A stretch of DNA of 63,978 nt from Rhodococcus sp. KRD162 (GTDB taxonomy: Bacteria > Actinomycetota > Actinomycetes > Mycobacteriales > Mycobacteriaceae): NCBI RefSeq assembly GCF_017168335.1, contig NZ_JABFAU010000070.1:1-63978 (forward strand). Direction: 5' to 3'. This document shows positions 34,814-42,863 of this stretch, piece after piece; position 1 is the stretch's first letter; each line of letters opens with the position of its first letter. The translations under genes were made by a program, and so were the position numbers. The notes beneath the pieces were generated by a model, which was not told where the DNA came from, did no database searches, and saw only the letters and a program-made list of their open reading frames with translations.

Positions 34814-34839
34814 CTTATGCCCTGCATGCAAGGCATAAG
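34814..34839. repeat. Inverted repeat upstream of hipB (possible operator)
   Basis: CTTATGCC (34814-34821) and GGCATAAG (34832-34839) are perfect inverted arms around a 10-bp centre containing GCATGC. It lies about 70 bp upstream of the XRE gene, so it is a candidate autoregulatory operator. Confidence 0.6.
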
Positions 34840-34907
34840 GCCTGTTCGCTGGGTAGTTCGCGATGCAAGCTCCGATATGCATGCCTACGCAAGCACAAGG
34901 AGTGACC

Positions 34908-35165
34908 ATGGCCGAACCACGACGAGCCCGGAAGCACTCTGGCGAGCTGGCCGGAGCCTTCGTCGCTCGTCGACATCAGTTGCACATGACTCGAGCCGAG
35001 TTGGCGCTACTCGCCGGCGTGGGGCGGTCGCCCGTCCACGCGCTCGAGGGCGGAAAAGACACGGTGCAGCTCGACGGCGCGGTCGCTGTCGCCGAAGCGC
35101 TGGGCTGCGAGATCACCTTGCTGACACGCGCCGAATCGCCTGTGCCGCCACTGGACCCGACATGA
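34908..35165 (+). CDS. HipB-like XRE-family antitoxin/regulator
   Basis: An 85-aa helix-turn-helix protein: LAGAFVARRHQLHMTRAELALLAGVGRSPVHALEGGKDTVQLDGAVAVAEALGCEI. This is the HipB/XRE layout with an acidic short tail. ATG 34908 has AAGGAG 5 nt upstream. Its stop overlaps the next start (ATGA 35162-35165), as in hipBA operons. No kinase domain follows, so it may persist as an orphan antitoxin. Confidence 0.75.
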   Translation: MAEPRRARKHSGELAGAFVARRHQLHMTRAELALLAGVGRSPVHALEGGKDTVQLDGAVAVAEALGCEITLLTRAESPVPPLDPT

Positions 35166-35404
35166 TCCCAGCATCCGAGCTGCGGGATGTCGATGCAGCC
35201 GATGTCTACAAGGGCGATCTTCTCGCCGGCTCACTGACGTGTGTGGGGAACGACGTCGTGTCTCGATACGTCAGCGATTACCTCGGCAGCGCTTCTGCAC
35301 CGGATCTCGCAGGACAAGAATGCATTTCGTCGAGTCCGCCGGAAGATTGGGAATACCTGAGCGAGCGACTCGACGAATTCGATGTGACCGGATTCGAAGA
35401 CTAG
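35162..35404 (+). CDS. HipA N-terminal-subdomain-like fragment (80 aa)
   Basis: An 80-aa frame overlapping hipB. ADVYKGDLLAGSLTCVGNDVVSRYVSDYLGSASAPDLAGQ resembles the N-subdomain-1 of HipA (VYLG-G-L, FRYDxxYL). The tail (SPPEDWEYLSERLDEFDVTGFED) does not match HipA, and no kinase core follows. It could be a truncated hipA or a HipS-like small protein as in HipBST systems, lacking HipT. An acidic, intact frame coupled to hipB argues it may still be made. Confidence 0.55.
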   Translation: MIPASELRDVDAADVYKGDLLAGSLTCVGNDVVSRYVSDYLGSASAPDLAGQECISSSPPEDWEYLSERLDEFDVTGFED

Positions 35405-35650
35405 CAGGCACAGCAGTTGAAGCGCCCGCTCGATCAGCGCTGCACCGAGCTGTCCTGAACTGATGGTGCTGGCGCAGTTCGGTGCATGGGATACCGGCTT
35501 ACAGCATCATGCCGAGGCGCCGCTCATGGCCGCGCCGACCTCCCCTCACCCGGCGATTCGCGAGTCATCATGTTGCGACGCAATGCCTTTCACAGTTTCC
35601 TGAGCATCCCGCATTCCTTCGTCGGCGGCGTCAGCGTCCCGGGGGGAGGG

Positions 35651-35680
35651 TTGCCGAAAACTATCACGATGATCTAATAT
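35651..35680 (+). promoter_or_regulatory. Promoter of the pseudo-hydrolase gene
   Basis: A -35 box TTGCCG (35651-35656), 18-bp spacer and a -10 box TAATAT (35675-35680). AGGGGG at 35699-35704 is a ribosome binding site for GTG 35709. Confidence 0.65.
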
Positions 35681-35700
35681 CTCGATTGTCGAGATATTAG
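35674..35700. promoter_or_regulatory. 27-bp inverted-repeat operator
   Basis: CTAATATCTCGA (35674-35685) and TCGAGATATTAG (35689-35700) are perfect 12-bp arms around TTG, overlapping the -10 box and predicted transcription start. The shape fits a MarR-type repressor site. The cognate regulator is not in the window as far as I can see. Confidence 0.75.
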
Positions 35701-35708
35701 GGGGTCCG

Positions 35709-36566
35709 GTGAGCGGGTTCAGTACTAGCTCCGCAGGCGAGGCATTCTTTGCGGCCTACGACCGCGTGCTTGCCAAGTGGCCGGTGCCCATCGACACCAT
35801 CGACGTCGAATCCGACTACGGCACAACCCGAGTCAACGTCTCCGGACACGTGGAGGGGCCGCCGGTGGTACTGCTGCCCGGCGGCGGCGCAACCTCGACC
35901 GTCTGGTTCGCCAACGTCGCGACCCTGGCCCGGCACTACCGGGTCTTCGCAATCGACCCGATGGGTGAGCCCGGACGAAGCCTGGTCGGTCGGAAGCCGA
36001 TCCGCACTGTCGATGACCTGATGTCCTGGCTCGATCAGGTTCTCGACACCCTCGAGGTCACGCGGACCTCGGCGGTCGGACATGGCTACGGGGCGACGGT
36101 GGCGCTCGCGTACGCGCTGCACCGGCCGCAGCGCATTGCCACACTAGTCCTCCTCGATCCCCCTTCGCGTTTCGTCGGCATGCGCCTGGCGTACCTCCTG
36201 CACGCGGTGCCGCAGCTGGTGCGACCGACTCGCGAACGTATGCGCTCTCTGATCCGGTGGGAAACGCAGAATGCGCCGCTCGACGCCGACTGGCTCGAGC
36301 TCACCGAACGAGGTGCCGACTTCCCGTCGGCGAAACCAGTGGTCCCCCGCCGGCCACAACGAGATCGGTGGGCGACGCTGTCCGCGGACGTCACCGTTGT
36401 ATTTGCCGGGGACAGCAAGGTGCACGACAGTTCTCGTGCTGCCGACGCTGTCGGGAAGGTTCTCCCGCACGCGCACACCGTCGTCTTGACCGGCTGCAGC
36501 CACCACATGTTGCCGATGCTGCCAGCGGGGGAACTCGATGCAGTGCTGCTGAGCGCGCTGGGCTGA
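35709..36566 (+). CDS. Alpha/beta-hydrolase fold protein with Ser-to-Gly nucleophile
   Basis: A 285-aa hydrolase-fold protein with LLPGGGATSTVWFANVATLA (oxyanion region) and a late His (GCSHHMLPML). The nucleophile elbow reads VGHGYGATVA, where family members have G-H-S-x-G. The codon is GGC instead of AGC, a single base change, so the catalytic Ser is absent. Thus it is either a pseudoenzyme or a recent mutant. GTG start with AGGGGG upstream. Confidence 0.8.
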   Translation: MSGFSTSSAGEAFFAAYDRVLAKWPVPIDTIDVESDYGTTRVNVSGHVEGPPVVLLPGGGATSTVWFANVATLARHYRVFAIDPMGEPGRSLVGRKPIRTVDDLMSWLDQVLDTLEVTRTSAVGHGYGATVALAYALHRPQRIATLVLLDPPSRFVGMRLAYLLHAVPQLVRPTRERMRSLIRWETQNAPLDADWLELTERGADFPSAKPVVPRRPQRDRWATLSADVTVVFAGDSKVHDSSRAADAVGKVLPHAHTVVLTGCSHHMLPMLPAGELDAVLLSALG

Positions 36567-36711
36567 CATCTAACGTCCGAAAACCGCAGGCTGAGTCTGA
36601 CGCAGCAATCGACCGGACGGATCGGACATTTGTCGTTTCAGGTGATCTCCTCGGCGCGACGTAACCGGTTCGTCGAGGCTTTGCTCAGCCGATTGAACGC
36701 CGACGCACATG

Positions 36712-37209
36712 CTATTCCAGCCAAGACTTCCGATGAAAATATGCGTCACCGCCGTCTTCGCGGTCGTCGACTTCGCGGTTCACAGACTGGATGTATGAGG
36801 CCCCGGAAAGATCCTGTTGCTCTACGGAGATCTCACCCGAATGGGACGGCCGTGGTGACCATGCCACCGATCCCGTTGCGTCAAATGGCCTTTCGCTTCC
36901 ACATTCTGGGTCAGATCTACTGTCGGTCGCGTCGACGATACGAGCCACGATTGGGTCGTCCCGCAGTTCCGCCATGATCGATGTCGAGCGTCGAAGGACA
37001 TCGTCGGCGGTCTGTCGGTAGGCACGCATGATCGTCTCAGCCAGTACCTCGGGTCCGCGACCCCATGCTTCGTGTCCACAGACGAGCTCGGTGAGTCGAC
37101 CGTTGGCGTCGGTCCGAATGCTGACGCCGTCGAGGTACGTGTGTCCGTGGACCTCGTCGACCGCTTGTTGCAGTCGACGGACTTTCGCTCCGAGTTCTTC
37201 GTCGATCAC
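36712..37209 (-). CDS. YbaB/EbfC-like protein (ESX-cluster type)
   Basis: A 165-aa protein whose first 100 residues have the YbaB/EbfC-like pattern (GAKVRRLQQAVDEVHG helix, then beta block ADGNGRLTEL-type TDANGRLTELVCG and a second helix AETIMRAYRQTADDV). Homologues accompany ESX-type loci in mycobacteria and relatives. The C-terminus is disordered and acidic. GTG 37209 with AAGGAG 8 nt upstream. Last gene of the five-gene minus-strand cluster. Confidence 0.7.
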   Translation of the reverse strand: MIDEELGAKVRRLQQAVDEVHGHTYLDGVSIRTDANGRLTELVCGHEAWGRGPEVLAETIMRAYRQTADDVLRRSTSIMAELRDDPIVARIVDATDSRSDPECGSERPFDATGSVAWSPRPSHSGEISVEQQDLSGASYIQSVNREVDDREDGGDAYFHRKSWLE

Positions 37210-37251
37210 GGGCTCTACTCCTTGGGTGCACGTAAGTCTTTCGGAGACAGG

Positions 37252-38064
37252 TCAGTTGCTTCCGTCCGGCCATCCGGGATACGCAGGCTGCACCGGAGGT
37301 GGATCTTCGTTGGCGTATGCGTCACGAGGGATGACAGGAGTTGTGTCCGGGTACAGCGATCTTGCCCACGGATTGCAGCGACCAGTCCCCGATGTGATCG
37401 GGTCGATATCGATTAGACCGTCGATTTTCCACCCAGCAAATCTGTTGTCGGTCGGTGCCTGCCAGTGCAGTCCACCGGTGGGAGACGATGCGACCGAGAG
37501 GTGCACCGAAGGAATGTCATCAACACGAATGAAGCGCGAGCGTAGCTCTTGTCCTCCTCCGTTGGTGAGCCCTGACGGGGCATATTTTCCATCGACTGAG
37601 ACGTCCAATCCTGCTGTCAGCAAGCATGAAATTGCGTCGAAACCCGTATCGGTCGGAATTATCTGCTGAATATGACCATTGACTGTTCCTGCAAACGGGC
37701 CGTCGCCCGTTTCGGCACGGAACGTAGAGTACAACGGGCCACCGGGCACACTATTGGAACTGGCCGGAAATCCGATGTATGTGTAATCCAATCCAACCAT
37801 CCACCCGATAGCGACCGATTCATAGGTAGCACGGGCCAGGGTCCCCTCAATGGAAAAAAGGTCGATTCCAGATTCCGCCGACCACACCATCGTTGCATTC
37901 GCGATGCCATCGGGAACTTCGTAGTTGTTGGTGGCAGGCCAACGCGGAGCTGCACTTGTCTCCGAAGCCTGGGGCCCGTCGACGACAGAACCGCACGCCG
38001 TGATGTTCGCCAACGTGACCATCAGCACAGCGACTACTACCTTCTGCCGGCAAAGTACTCTCAT
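37252..38064 (-). CDS. Lipoprotein of unknown function
   Basis: A 270-aa exported protein. A signal peptide (VVVAVLMVTLANITAC) ends in a lipobox Cys near residue 24, then a low-complexity Ser/Ala linker and a beta-rich domain. No family recognised. The start ATG overlaps the stop of the upstream gene (ATGA 38061-38064), so the two products are probably made together. It ends in a Pro-rich tail (DPPPVQPAYPGWP). Confidence 0.65.
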   Translation of the reverse strand: MRVLCRQKVVVAVLMVTLANITACGSVVDGPQASETSAAPRWPATNNYEVPDGIANATMVWSAESGIDLFSIEGTLARATYESVAIGWMVGLDYTYIGFPASSNSVPGGPLYSTFRAETGDGPFAGTVNGHIQQIIPTDTGFDAISCLLTAGLDVSVDGKYAPSGLTNGGGQELRSRFIRVDDIPSVHLSVASSPTGGLHWQAPTDNRFAGWKIDGLIDIDPITSGTGRCNPWARSLYPDTTPVIPRDAYANEDPPPVQPAYPGWPDGSN

Positions 38065-38735
38065 CCGTAGATCTCCACAGGCCATTGGTTGTTCAAGTCA
38101 CGACCTGATGCACCGCTTGCCAGCCAGTCCAAGATTTCGGCCTTGCTGGGGTTGTTGCCTTCGGGTCGAATCGCCGCCGTCAACAAATCCCGTTGCCCAT
38201 CCCCTGTTGCGTTGCGCGCATACTCCTCGAGATTCGAGATGCCGGCCCCCTCGATCAAGTAGGTCACAGATGCGGTGGCTGCACGCCGTACCGAAGGATC
38301 GGGCTCGGCGATGTATTTCTCGGACGCTTGGGAGTACGGCAGCAGCGATGTACCGTCCTCGCTCCTGTAGACGTCAGGGACTTCTTTGATACCGATTGCA
38401 CCGTTGCTGACAAGTCCTGCCTCCGAGATCGCAGACATCGACGCGGCAGCACTGGCATCACCTACCCAGCTCTGCGCGCACCTGTCGACCGCCAAGTCCA
38501 CTTCGGCCAGGCGATCGGCGAGAGCAACGCCGTCCGTTATCATCGCGCTTCCAGCGGCGACCAACGTCAGCACTGCAGCACTGCGCTTGCCCACAATGCC
38601 ATCCTGCGTCGCCATCATCAGACCCAGTAGGTCATCGAGATCGGTGCCCAGCATGTCCCCCAACAGATCTCTCCCCCAAAGAGTTGCTTCACCGTTGCTC
38701 CGCACCGATCGGTGTTCGACGAACCCGACGGTCAC
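38061..38735 (-). CDS. Hypothetical helical protein, possible secreted substrate
   Basis: An up to 224-aa frame, mostly helical and Ala/Ser-rich, with a mid-protein hydrophobic stretch (SAAVLTLVAAGSAMITDG) and a C-terminal region EYARNATGDGQRDLLTAAIRPEGN. No domain recognised. The start is uncertain: GTG 38735, a TTG at about 38663 preceded by GGGGGAGAG, or ATG 38654. It is flanked by the DUF3558/133-aa pair and a lipoprotein, so may be the pair's partner or cargo. Speculative. Confidence 0.55.
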   Translation of the reverse strand: MTVGFVEHRSVRSNGEATLWGRDLLGDMLGTDLDDLLGLMMATQDGIVGKRSAAVLTLVAAGSAMITDGVALADRLAEVDLAVDRCAQSWVGDASAAASMSAISEAGLVSNGAIGIKEVPDVYRSEDGTSLLPYSQASEKYIAEPDPSVRRAATASVTYLIEGAGISNLEEYARNATGDGQRDLLTAAIRPEGNNPSKAEILDWLASGASGRDLNNQWPVEIYG

Positions 38736-38791
38736 TGGCGCACAAGCATCCTGCCATGTTTGGTGTTCTCACCCATTCACACTTGCCACGG

Positions 38792-39193
38792 TCACTTCCC
38801 CGTGCCCTCCGCGAAGTCGGTGATCGACTTCGACGTCCGCTGATCGGCATATTCGGCCTCGTCGAAGTACCGGCGAAACACCGAGCGCATCGATTCGATG
38901 ACATCGATGTGCTGCAAGAGCACCACCCGCAATGATCGCTCTCCGCTGTGAGCGATCCTCTCGAACTTCCGACCAAGCTGTTGAGCCGAATCGAGGGTGC
39001 CGAAAGCCTCGACGTCGACCAACCGTCCCGTCTTCACCACCATGTCCTGCAGATGCCTGATGTAGGACGCACACACCTCGTCGCAGTGGAACGCCACATT
39101 TTCCGGAATTTCCAACACTCCGGCCTCTGCTCGAGCAGACAGCGCCTGCCACTGGCTCATCGACGCAGCCAGCTCACTTGGTCCCAAACCCAT
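38792..39193 (-). CDS. 133-aa WXG-like helical protein, paralogue B
   Basis: A 133-aa protein homologous to the genes at 11399 and 44502, with about 75% identity to the latter by eye (shared SQWQALSARAEAGVLEIPE, FHCDEVCASYIRHL, GERSLRVVLLQHIDVIESMRSVFRRYFDEAEYAD). ATG 39193 with AGGAGAA upstream. It follows its DUF3558 partner by 12 bp. Confidence 0.75.
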   Translation of the reverse strand: MGLGPSELAASMSQWQALSARAEAGVLEIPENVAFHCDEVCASYIRHLQDMVVKTGRLVDVEAFGTLDSAQQLGRKFERIAHSGERSLRVVLLQHIDVIESMRSVFRRYFDEAEYADQRTSKSITDFAEGTGK

Positions 39194-39205
39194 CGTTTTC
39201 TCCTG

Positions 39206-39784
39206 TCATATCGACGACGGCATTGACGGACGAAGCGACCGAGCCAAGCGCTCGACCTCGACACACGGATCTCCGAGGGGCTCGATGCGGGCCAGACCCT
39301 CTAGGAAGAAATAGAACACGCCACCCTCGTGGCCGAAGGCAATCCCGCAACTGACTTCGTCGTACTTGATCTTGCGTTGGAACCGCAGACCGTCGAACCC
39401 GTCGATGGCAGTGAACTGCTCGAACGGTCCTGCCTCGCGCAAGTAGTCCAACGAAAACGTCGACGACAAGATGCCGACGCTATACCACGATTCTGGGAGC
39501 GGATTCCTCCAAAAGCACGTCGACCAATCGGCCGAAATCGGCCGTTCACCAACCAAATTGGCGCTCTTGGTTTCTACGTCAAGCCCAGCGGCTTCGATTG
39601 CCTCGTCCGGGATAGTGCACGGATCCCACGCCGCCGTCGACGCAGGCGTAGCGACGGTTGAGGTCGTCGACGATGCTGCAAGGGGTGCGCCCTCGGTCGC
39701 TCCGGCGCAGCCTGTTGCCCCCAGCACCATCGCTATAACAACCACCGACAACCATCGCCTAGTGCTCACATCACTCCGTTTCAT
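39206..39784 (-). CDS. DUF3558 family lipoprotein, paralogue B
   Basis: A 192-aa lipoprotein: lipobox LGATGC near residue 24, Ser/Thr linker, DUF3558 domain WDPCTIPDEAIEAAGLD with a Cys-x-Trp motif (STCFWRNP) and a later Cys in VSCGIAFG. Nearly the same domain as the copy at 44917. ATG 39784 has GGAAGGG upstream. First gene of the five-gene cluster running to 36712. Confidence 0.83.
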   Translation of the reverse strand: MKRSDVSTRRWLSVVVIAMVLGATGCAGATEGAPLAASSTTSTVATPASTAAWDPCTIPDEAIEAAGLDVETKSANLVGERPISADWSTCFWRNPLPESWYSVGILSSTFSLDYLREAGPFEQFTAIDGFDGLRFQRKIKYDEVSCGIAFGHEGGVFYFFLEGLARIEPLGDPCVEVERLARSLRPSMPSSI

Positions 39785-40416
39785 CGACCCTTCCATTACC
39801 TTGGACGCAGCGAGTGACCGGACAGTTCCGCCAGTTGCCCTCGGGCTTTACACCGGTCGATCGATGCTGCACGTCAAAGGAGAACAATGGCGCTCTGAAC
39901 TGGAAGAATATCGACCTGCGGAGATCCGAAGTCAGGTCCGCGACGGTGCCGAAGTCATCGACGCCACCGGCCAGCTCGGCCTGGCCGACCGAGTTTGCGT
40001 GTGATCTCGGAATAGAAGACCGCAAGCCCTGCGCGCAGCTGAGGTTCACCGATTCCGACGGCCTCCAACTGAGTGCGTTCGCCCCCAACGCGCGCGTGGT
40101 CGGATCCAGGATCTCGACTTGATGGCTTGGCCTCAGATACTCGGGTTCGCCGTGCGCCCACCGTCACCATGTCACTGCTATTGGACAGTCATCGCGCGGC
40201 GCGAGTGGCAGCGTGTGGGCTGCCGTGTTCTACGTGCAGTTGTTCCGTCTGGCTACATCGTGGTGCCGAACAGGCCCAAGTGGCCGCTTTTGAGGGTGAA
40301 CGGCTGAGCGTCAGGTGTGGTCAGCGCCTCAGGTGCCGAGGTCGGACATTCGGTTTATCGAAATTCGAGCGAGGGTATGAGCCGTCTACCAATCAATTTG
40401 AAGGACAGGAAAGACC
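39785..40416. other. Gene-poor region with a transposase remnant
   Basis: 632 bp between the divergent DUF3558 gene and the tautomerase gene. Several short frames on the plus strand lack ribosome binding sites. Only a fragment near 40015-40122 looks like a broken IS1380-type transposase (listed separately). Confidence 0.55.
40015..40122 (+). pseudogene. IS1380-type transposase fragment
   Basis: The frame reads KPCAQLRFTDSDGLQLSAFA, matching the AQLRFTD-x-DG-x-x-x-x-AFA block of IS1380-family transposases, then diverges and stops. No other part of the element is evident, so it is an old remnant. Based on remembered family motif only. Confidence 0.4.
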
Positions 40417-40809
40417 ATGCCACTCGTGCGAATCGACATCATCGAGAACCGTCGCACTTCGGACGAGGTAAAGAAGCTCGCCGACATCGTCCAGGACGTC
40501 ATGCGTGAGACCTTCGATGCCCCACCGCGCGACCGCTACCAGATCATCACCGAGCACAAGCCCGGCAACCTGATCGCCGAGGACACCGGCCTCGGCTACA
40601 CCCGCTCCGACGACCTCGTCATGATTCAGATCACCCAGCAGGGTCGGGACGAGGACAACAAGAAGGCCCTGTACTCGACGCTCGCCGAGCGGTTGAAGGA
40701 GCAGACCGGGCTTTCGGGCGACGATCTGATCATCGCGGTGTCCGAGAACACCCCCGCTGACTGGTCGTTCGGGCACGGTGTGGCCCAGTTCTTGGAGGGC
40801 CAGCTCTAG
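40417..40809 (+). CDS. Tautomerase-superfamily protein
   Basis: A 130-aa protein starting M-P-L-V-R-I-D. After Met removal Pro-1 would be the catalytic base of tautomerases. The length and two-repeat beta-alpha-beta layout (IDIIENRRTSDEVKKLADIVQDVMRETF; VMIQITQQGRDEDNKKALYSTLAERLKEQTG) match the malonate-semialdehyde decarboxylase/Tautomerase_2 type. Substrate unknown. It immediately precedes the first 0.88-kb duplicated gene. Confidence 0.85.
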   Translation: MPLVRIDIIENRRTSDEVKKLADIVQDVMRETFDAPPRDRYQIITEHKPGNLIAEDTGLGYTRSDDLVMIQITQQGRDEDNKKALYSTLAERLKEQTGLSGDDLIIAVSENTPADWSFGHGVAQFLEGQL

Positions 40810-40935
40810 CCCCGCTGCGCCGACCGACCGAGCGTGGCCGCGACACAAACCGAACGAGGTCGGCTGCCGGCCGACCTCGTTCGCTGGAAAGATCCAGGTC
40901 CGTCACCGCACCTACACCTTTCCTATGATGTGCTC

Positions 40936-41754
40936 GTGCGTCCTGACCGAACCGACAGCGACCTCGCAAAAGTGATTCCACTGTTCGGTCGCCGGGGATC
41001 TCGAAACACCTGGGACTTCGCCGACGTCGTCGAGCCGCCAGTCCAGTCTCCAGTCGTACAGGTGTCGCCCCACGACGTCGAGCTCGCACCACCAGACGCC
41101 GAGGAAGAGTTGTCAGCGCTGACGGCATCGAAGCCGATCGCGCAGCTTCGCTCACTCCTCGGCTGGCTCGACAGGTCACGACCGATCACCGGCAGAGGTG
41201 TCCCGCGGCCAGGGTCGGTCAGCGAGCTGGCGAAAGCCGTCGGCGTGGAGCTGGATCCGCGTGCGCTGAGGTCGAGATCGATTCTCGAGGTTCCCGGTTT
41301 GATGACACTGTGGGATGCGGCGAAGGCAGCAGGATTGATCGAGTTAACCTCCACCACAGCAGTTCCCGGTCCGCATGCGCACGAATTCGCCCACGCGCTT
41401 CCCAGTGGACTGGCCTCGCATCGAACAGCCCTCTCGCACATCATCCGTCGCCACTTCTTCACCGAGGATCCCCTCCGCCCTTCCCCCGCTGTCGATGTCG
41501 TCGCCGGGCAGATCGTTCTGGCCGCGATGACGGACACTCCGCGGACGCGGCTCCCTGCAGTCGGCCCGGCCGCCGCCGGGGATCTGTACGAACACATCGA
41601 GGCACTGATACTCCGCGGCATGCTGGATCAATTCATCGCCGACGGGTGGCTGGTATGCGACGACAAATACATAGTGCCGCAACCTTTTCGACCCGCCGTC
41701 CTGGATGCGATGAAGTCACTGCCTTACTACCAAACCGGCGACGCCAACAGATGA
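40936..41754 (+). CDS. Duplicated 272-aa hypothetical protein, copy 1
   Basis: A 272-aa protein of unknown function, mixed alpha, no membrane segments. It is a near copy of the gene at 45913: a few changes in the first 110 residues, then identical. Segments seen: LSALTASKPIAQLRSLLGWLDRSRP and a helical C-terminus. GTG 40936 is 6 nt after TATGAT (40924-40929), suggesting leaderless transcription. The upstream in-frame GTG 40930 is an alternative. Confidence 0.7.
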   Translation: MRPDRTDSDLAKVIPLFGRRGSRNTWDFADVVEPPVQSPVVQVSPHDVELAPPDAEEELSALTASKPIAQLRSLLGWLDRSRPITGRGVPRPGSVSELAKAVGVELDPRALRSRSILEVPGLMTLWDAAKAAGLIELTSTTAVPGPHAHEFAHALPSGLASHRTALSHIIRRHFFTEDPLRPSPAVDVVAGQIVLAAMTDTPRTRLPAVGPAAAGDLYEHIEALILRGMLDQFIADGWLVCDDKYIVPQPFRPAVLDAMKSLPYYQTGDANR

Positions 41755-41836
41755 TCATCACCGGGTAGTACTTCGCGGAGCTGCCGGACTTCACAACATC
41801 TCGTCCGCCAGACGCCGTCCAGCTTCCCTCAACCAT
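40956..41836 (+). repeat. Direct repeat copy 1 (about 0.88 kb)
   Basis: Matches 45933-46809 in the same orientation (offset 4977 at the left). The left part differs by some substitutions, the right about 0.5 kb is identical as far as I can see, and the tail has a 4-bp indel. It encloses the 272-aa gene and its 3' flank. Confidence 0.85.
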
Positions 41837-41859
41837 GCATTACTCACGACGCTACCCCA

Positions 41860-42648
41860 TCATGGCAGCAGGTTCGCGAGGCGGTCTGTGGCGGCATCTG
41901 TACCGAGTTCCTGCCTGAGCGTTGGATATTCGAGGTAGAAGCGGATCCATTGGGTGAGGACGACGGGATGGACGTCGAAGAATCGGCAGTCGATGAATGC
42001 GCCTGAGAAGAGGCCCGGCTGTTCGTCCAACCTCAACTTGCAGGTCTTGGTGTGCTCGAACGGTTCGCCCCACGGCACCATCACTCCGATTGCGGGCGGC
42101 CATGTCGGCTGCAGCAGAACCGACGCCACCGAATTCCACGGAATGCTTTTCTTGAAGCCGAGGCCTTGCTGAACGATCCCGTCGATTGTCAGTTCGATGC
42201 GGGGCCGTCCCCTCTCACTGCGGATAAGTGCGGCCCACGAGACAAGGAACGGGATGGAAAAGAGCGAAAAAATGATCAGCCCGCCCGCTTCGCCGGTCGA
42301 AATGCCGAACATTATGAGTGCAATTGCTACGAGTAGCACCAAAAGCATACTCAACCTGAGTACCCCGTGAGTGTATCGGACCGTTGACGCAGCTGCTGTT
42401 CGACGGACGCCGAATCCAGTGCGACGCCCCGCACGATGGATGAATCGCATGGCCGGGATCAGACCTAGTACAACACCGAAAAGGATCCCTCCGATGTCCG
42501 GACTAGAACCTTCTGGTCCCGATGCGCCGTATACGAACGCGAAGGCAAAGAATTCCAGAAATAACACGCCTGCAATGAATTTGAGGTCGATTCGGTTGTC
42601 GTGCACATATTCTTCTGTTCCACTGGTCGGTGCGTCGAACGTATTCAT
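41860..42648 (-). CDS. Membrane protein with cytoplasmic PH-like tail, putative orphan immunity protein (1a)
   Basis: A 262-aa protein with four hydrophobic segments in the first 150 residues (FIAGVLFLEFFAFAFVYGA, GILFGVVLGLIPAM, LSMLLVLLVAIALIMFGI, GGLIIFSLFSIPFLVSWAALI) and a beta-rich C-terminal domain (ELTIDGIVQQGLGFKKSIPWNSV). It is a paralogue of the gene at 50260, sharing the C-terminus GAFIDCRFFDVHPVV and TDAATDRLANLLP. By analogy to type VII effector operons it would protect against a membrane-acting effector. It is intact although its neighbours are broken. Confidence 0.65.
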   Translation of the reverse strand: MNTFDAPTSGTEEYVHDNRIDLKFIAGVLFLEFFAFAFVYGASGPEGSSPDIGGILFGVVLGLIPAMRFIHRAGRRTGFGVRRTAAASTVRYTHGVLRLSMLLVLLVAIALIMFGISTGEAGGLIIFSLFSIPFLVSWAALIRSERGRPRIELTIDGIVQQGLGFKKSIPWNSVASVLLQPTWPPAIGVMVPWGEPFEHTKTCKLRLDEQPGLFSGAFIDCRFFDVHPVVLTQWIRFYLEYPTLRQELGTDAATDRLANLLP

Positions 42649-42661
42649 CCGGTCCCTATCC

Positions 42662-42863
42662 TTATGGCAGCAGGTTCGCGAGGCGCTCGGCGGCGGTGCC
42701 TGATCCGAGTAAACCTCGGAGTTTGAGATGGTGGAGGTATAGCCAGATCCATCGGGTCAGGACGACCGGGTGGACGTCGAAGAAGCGACTGTCGAAGAAG
42801 GCCGATGACGTCCTGGGCTACATGCTGTGACGTCCACTGGATCGAAGGTTCAGAAGAGTGCAT
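42662..42863 (-). pseudogene. Internally deleted paralogue of the putative immunity gene (1b)
   Basis: Begins with the normal start (MHSSEPS, coupled to the effector stop), loses the entire membrane region, and resumes in another frame with a recognisable C-terminus: SRFFDVHPVVLTRWI then AAERLANLLP and a stop at 42662-42664. The C-terminus matches the genes at 41860 and 50260. So this is an immunity gene from which about 600 bp have been lost. Confidence 0.7.

Larger units (their letters stand above)
35405..35708. other. Intergenic region with promoter/operator
   Basis: 304 bp with no convincing gene. Two short frames near 35482-35700 have no ribosome binding site and look random. The right end carries the promoter and palindrome listed separately. 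Confidence 0.5.

Noticed and set aside
35482..35700. Two short plus-strand frames before the pseudo-hydrolase
   Set aside because: They overlap the promoter/operator and have no ribosome binding site.
40119..40307. A 62-codon frame after the IS1380 fragment
   Set aside because: Cys/Arg/Trp-rich low-information sequence without ribosome binding site.
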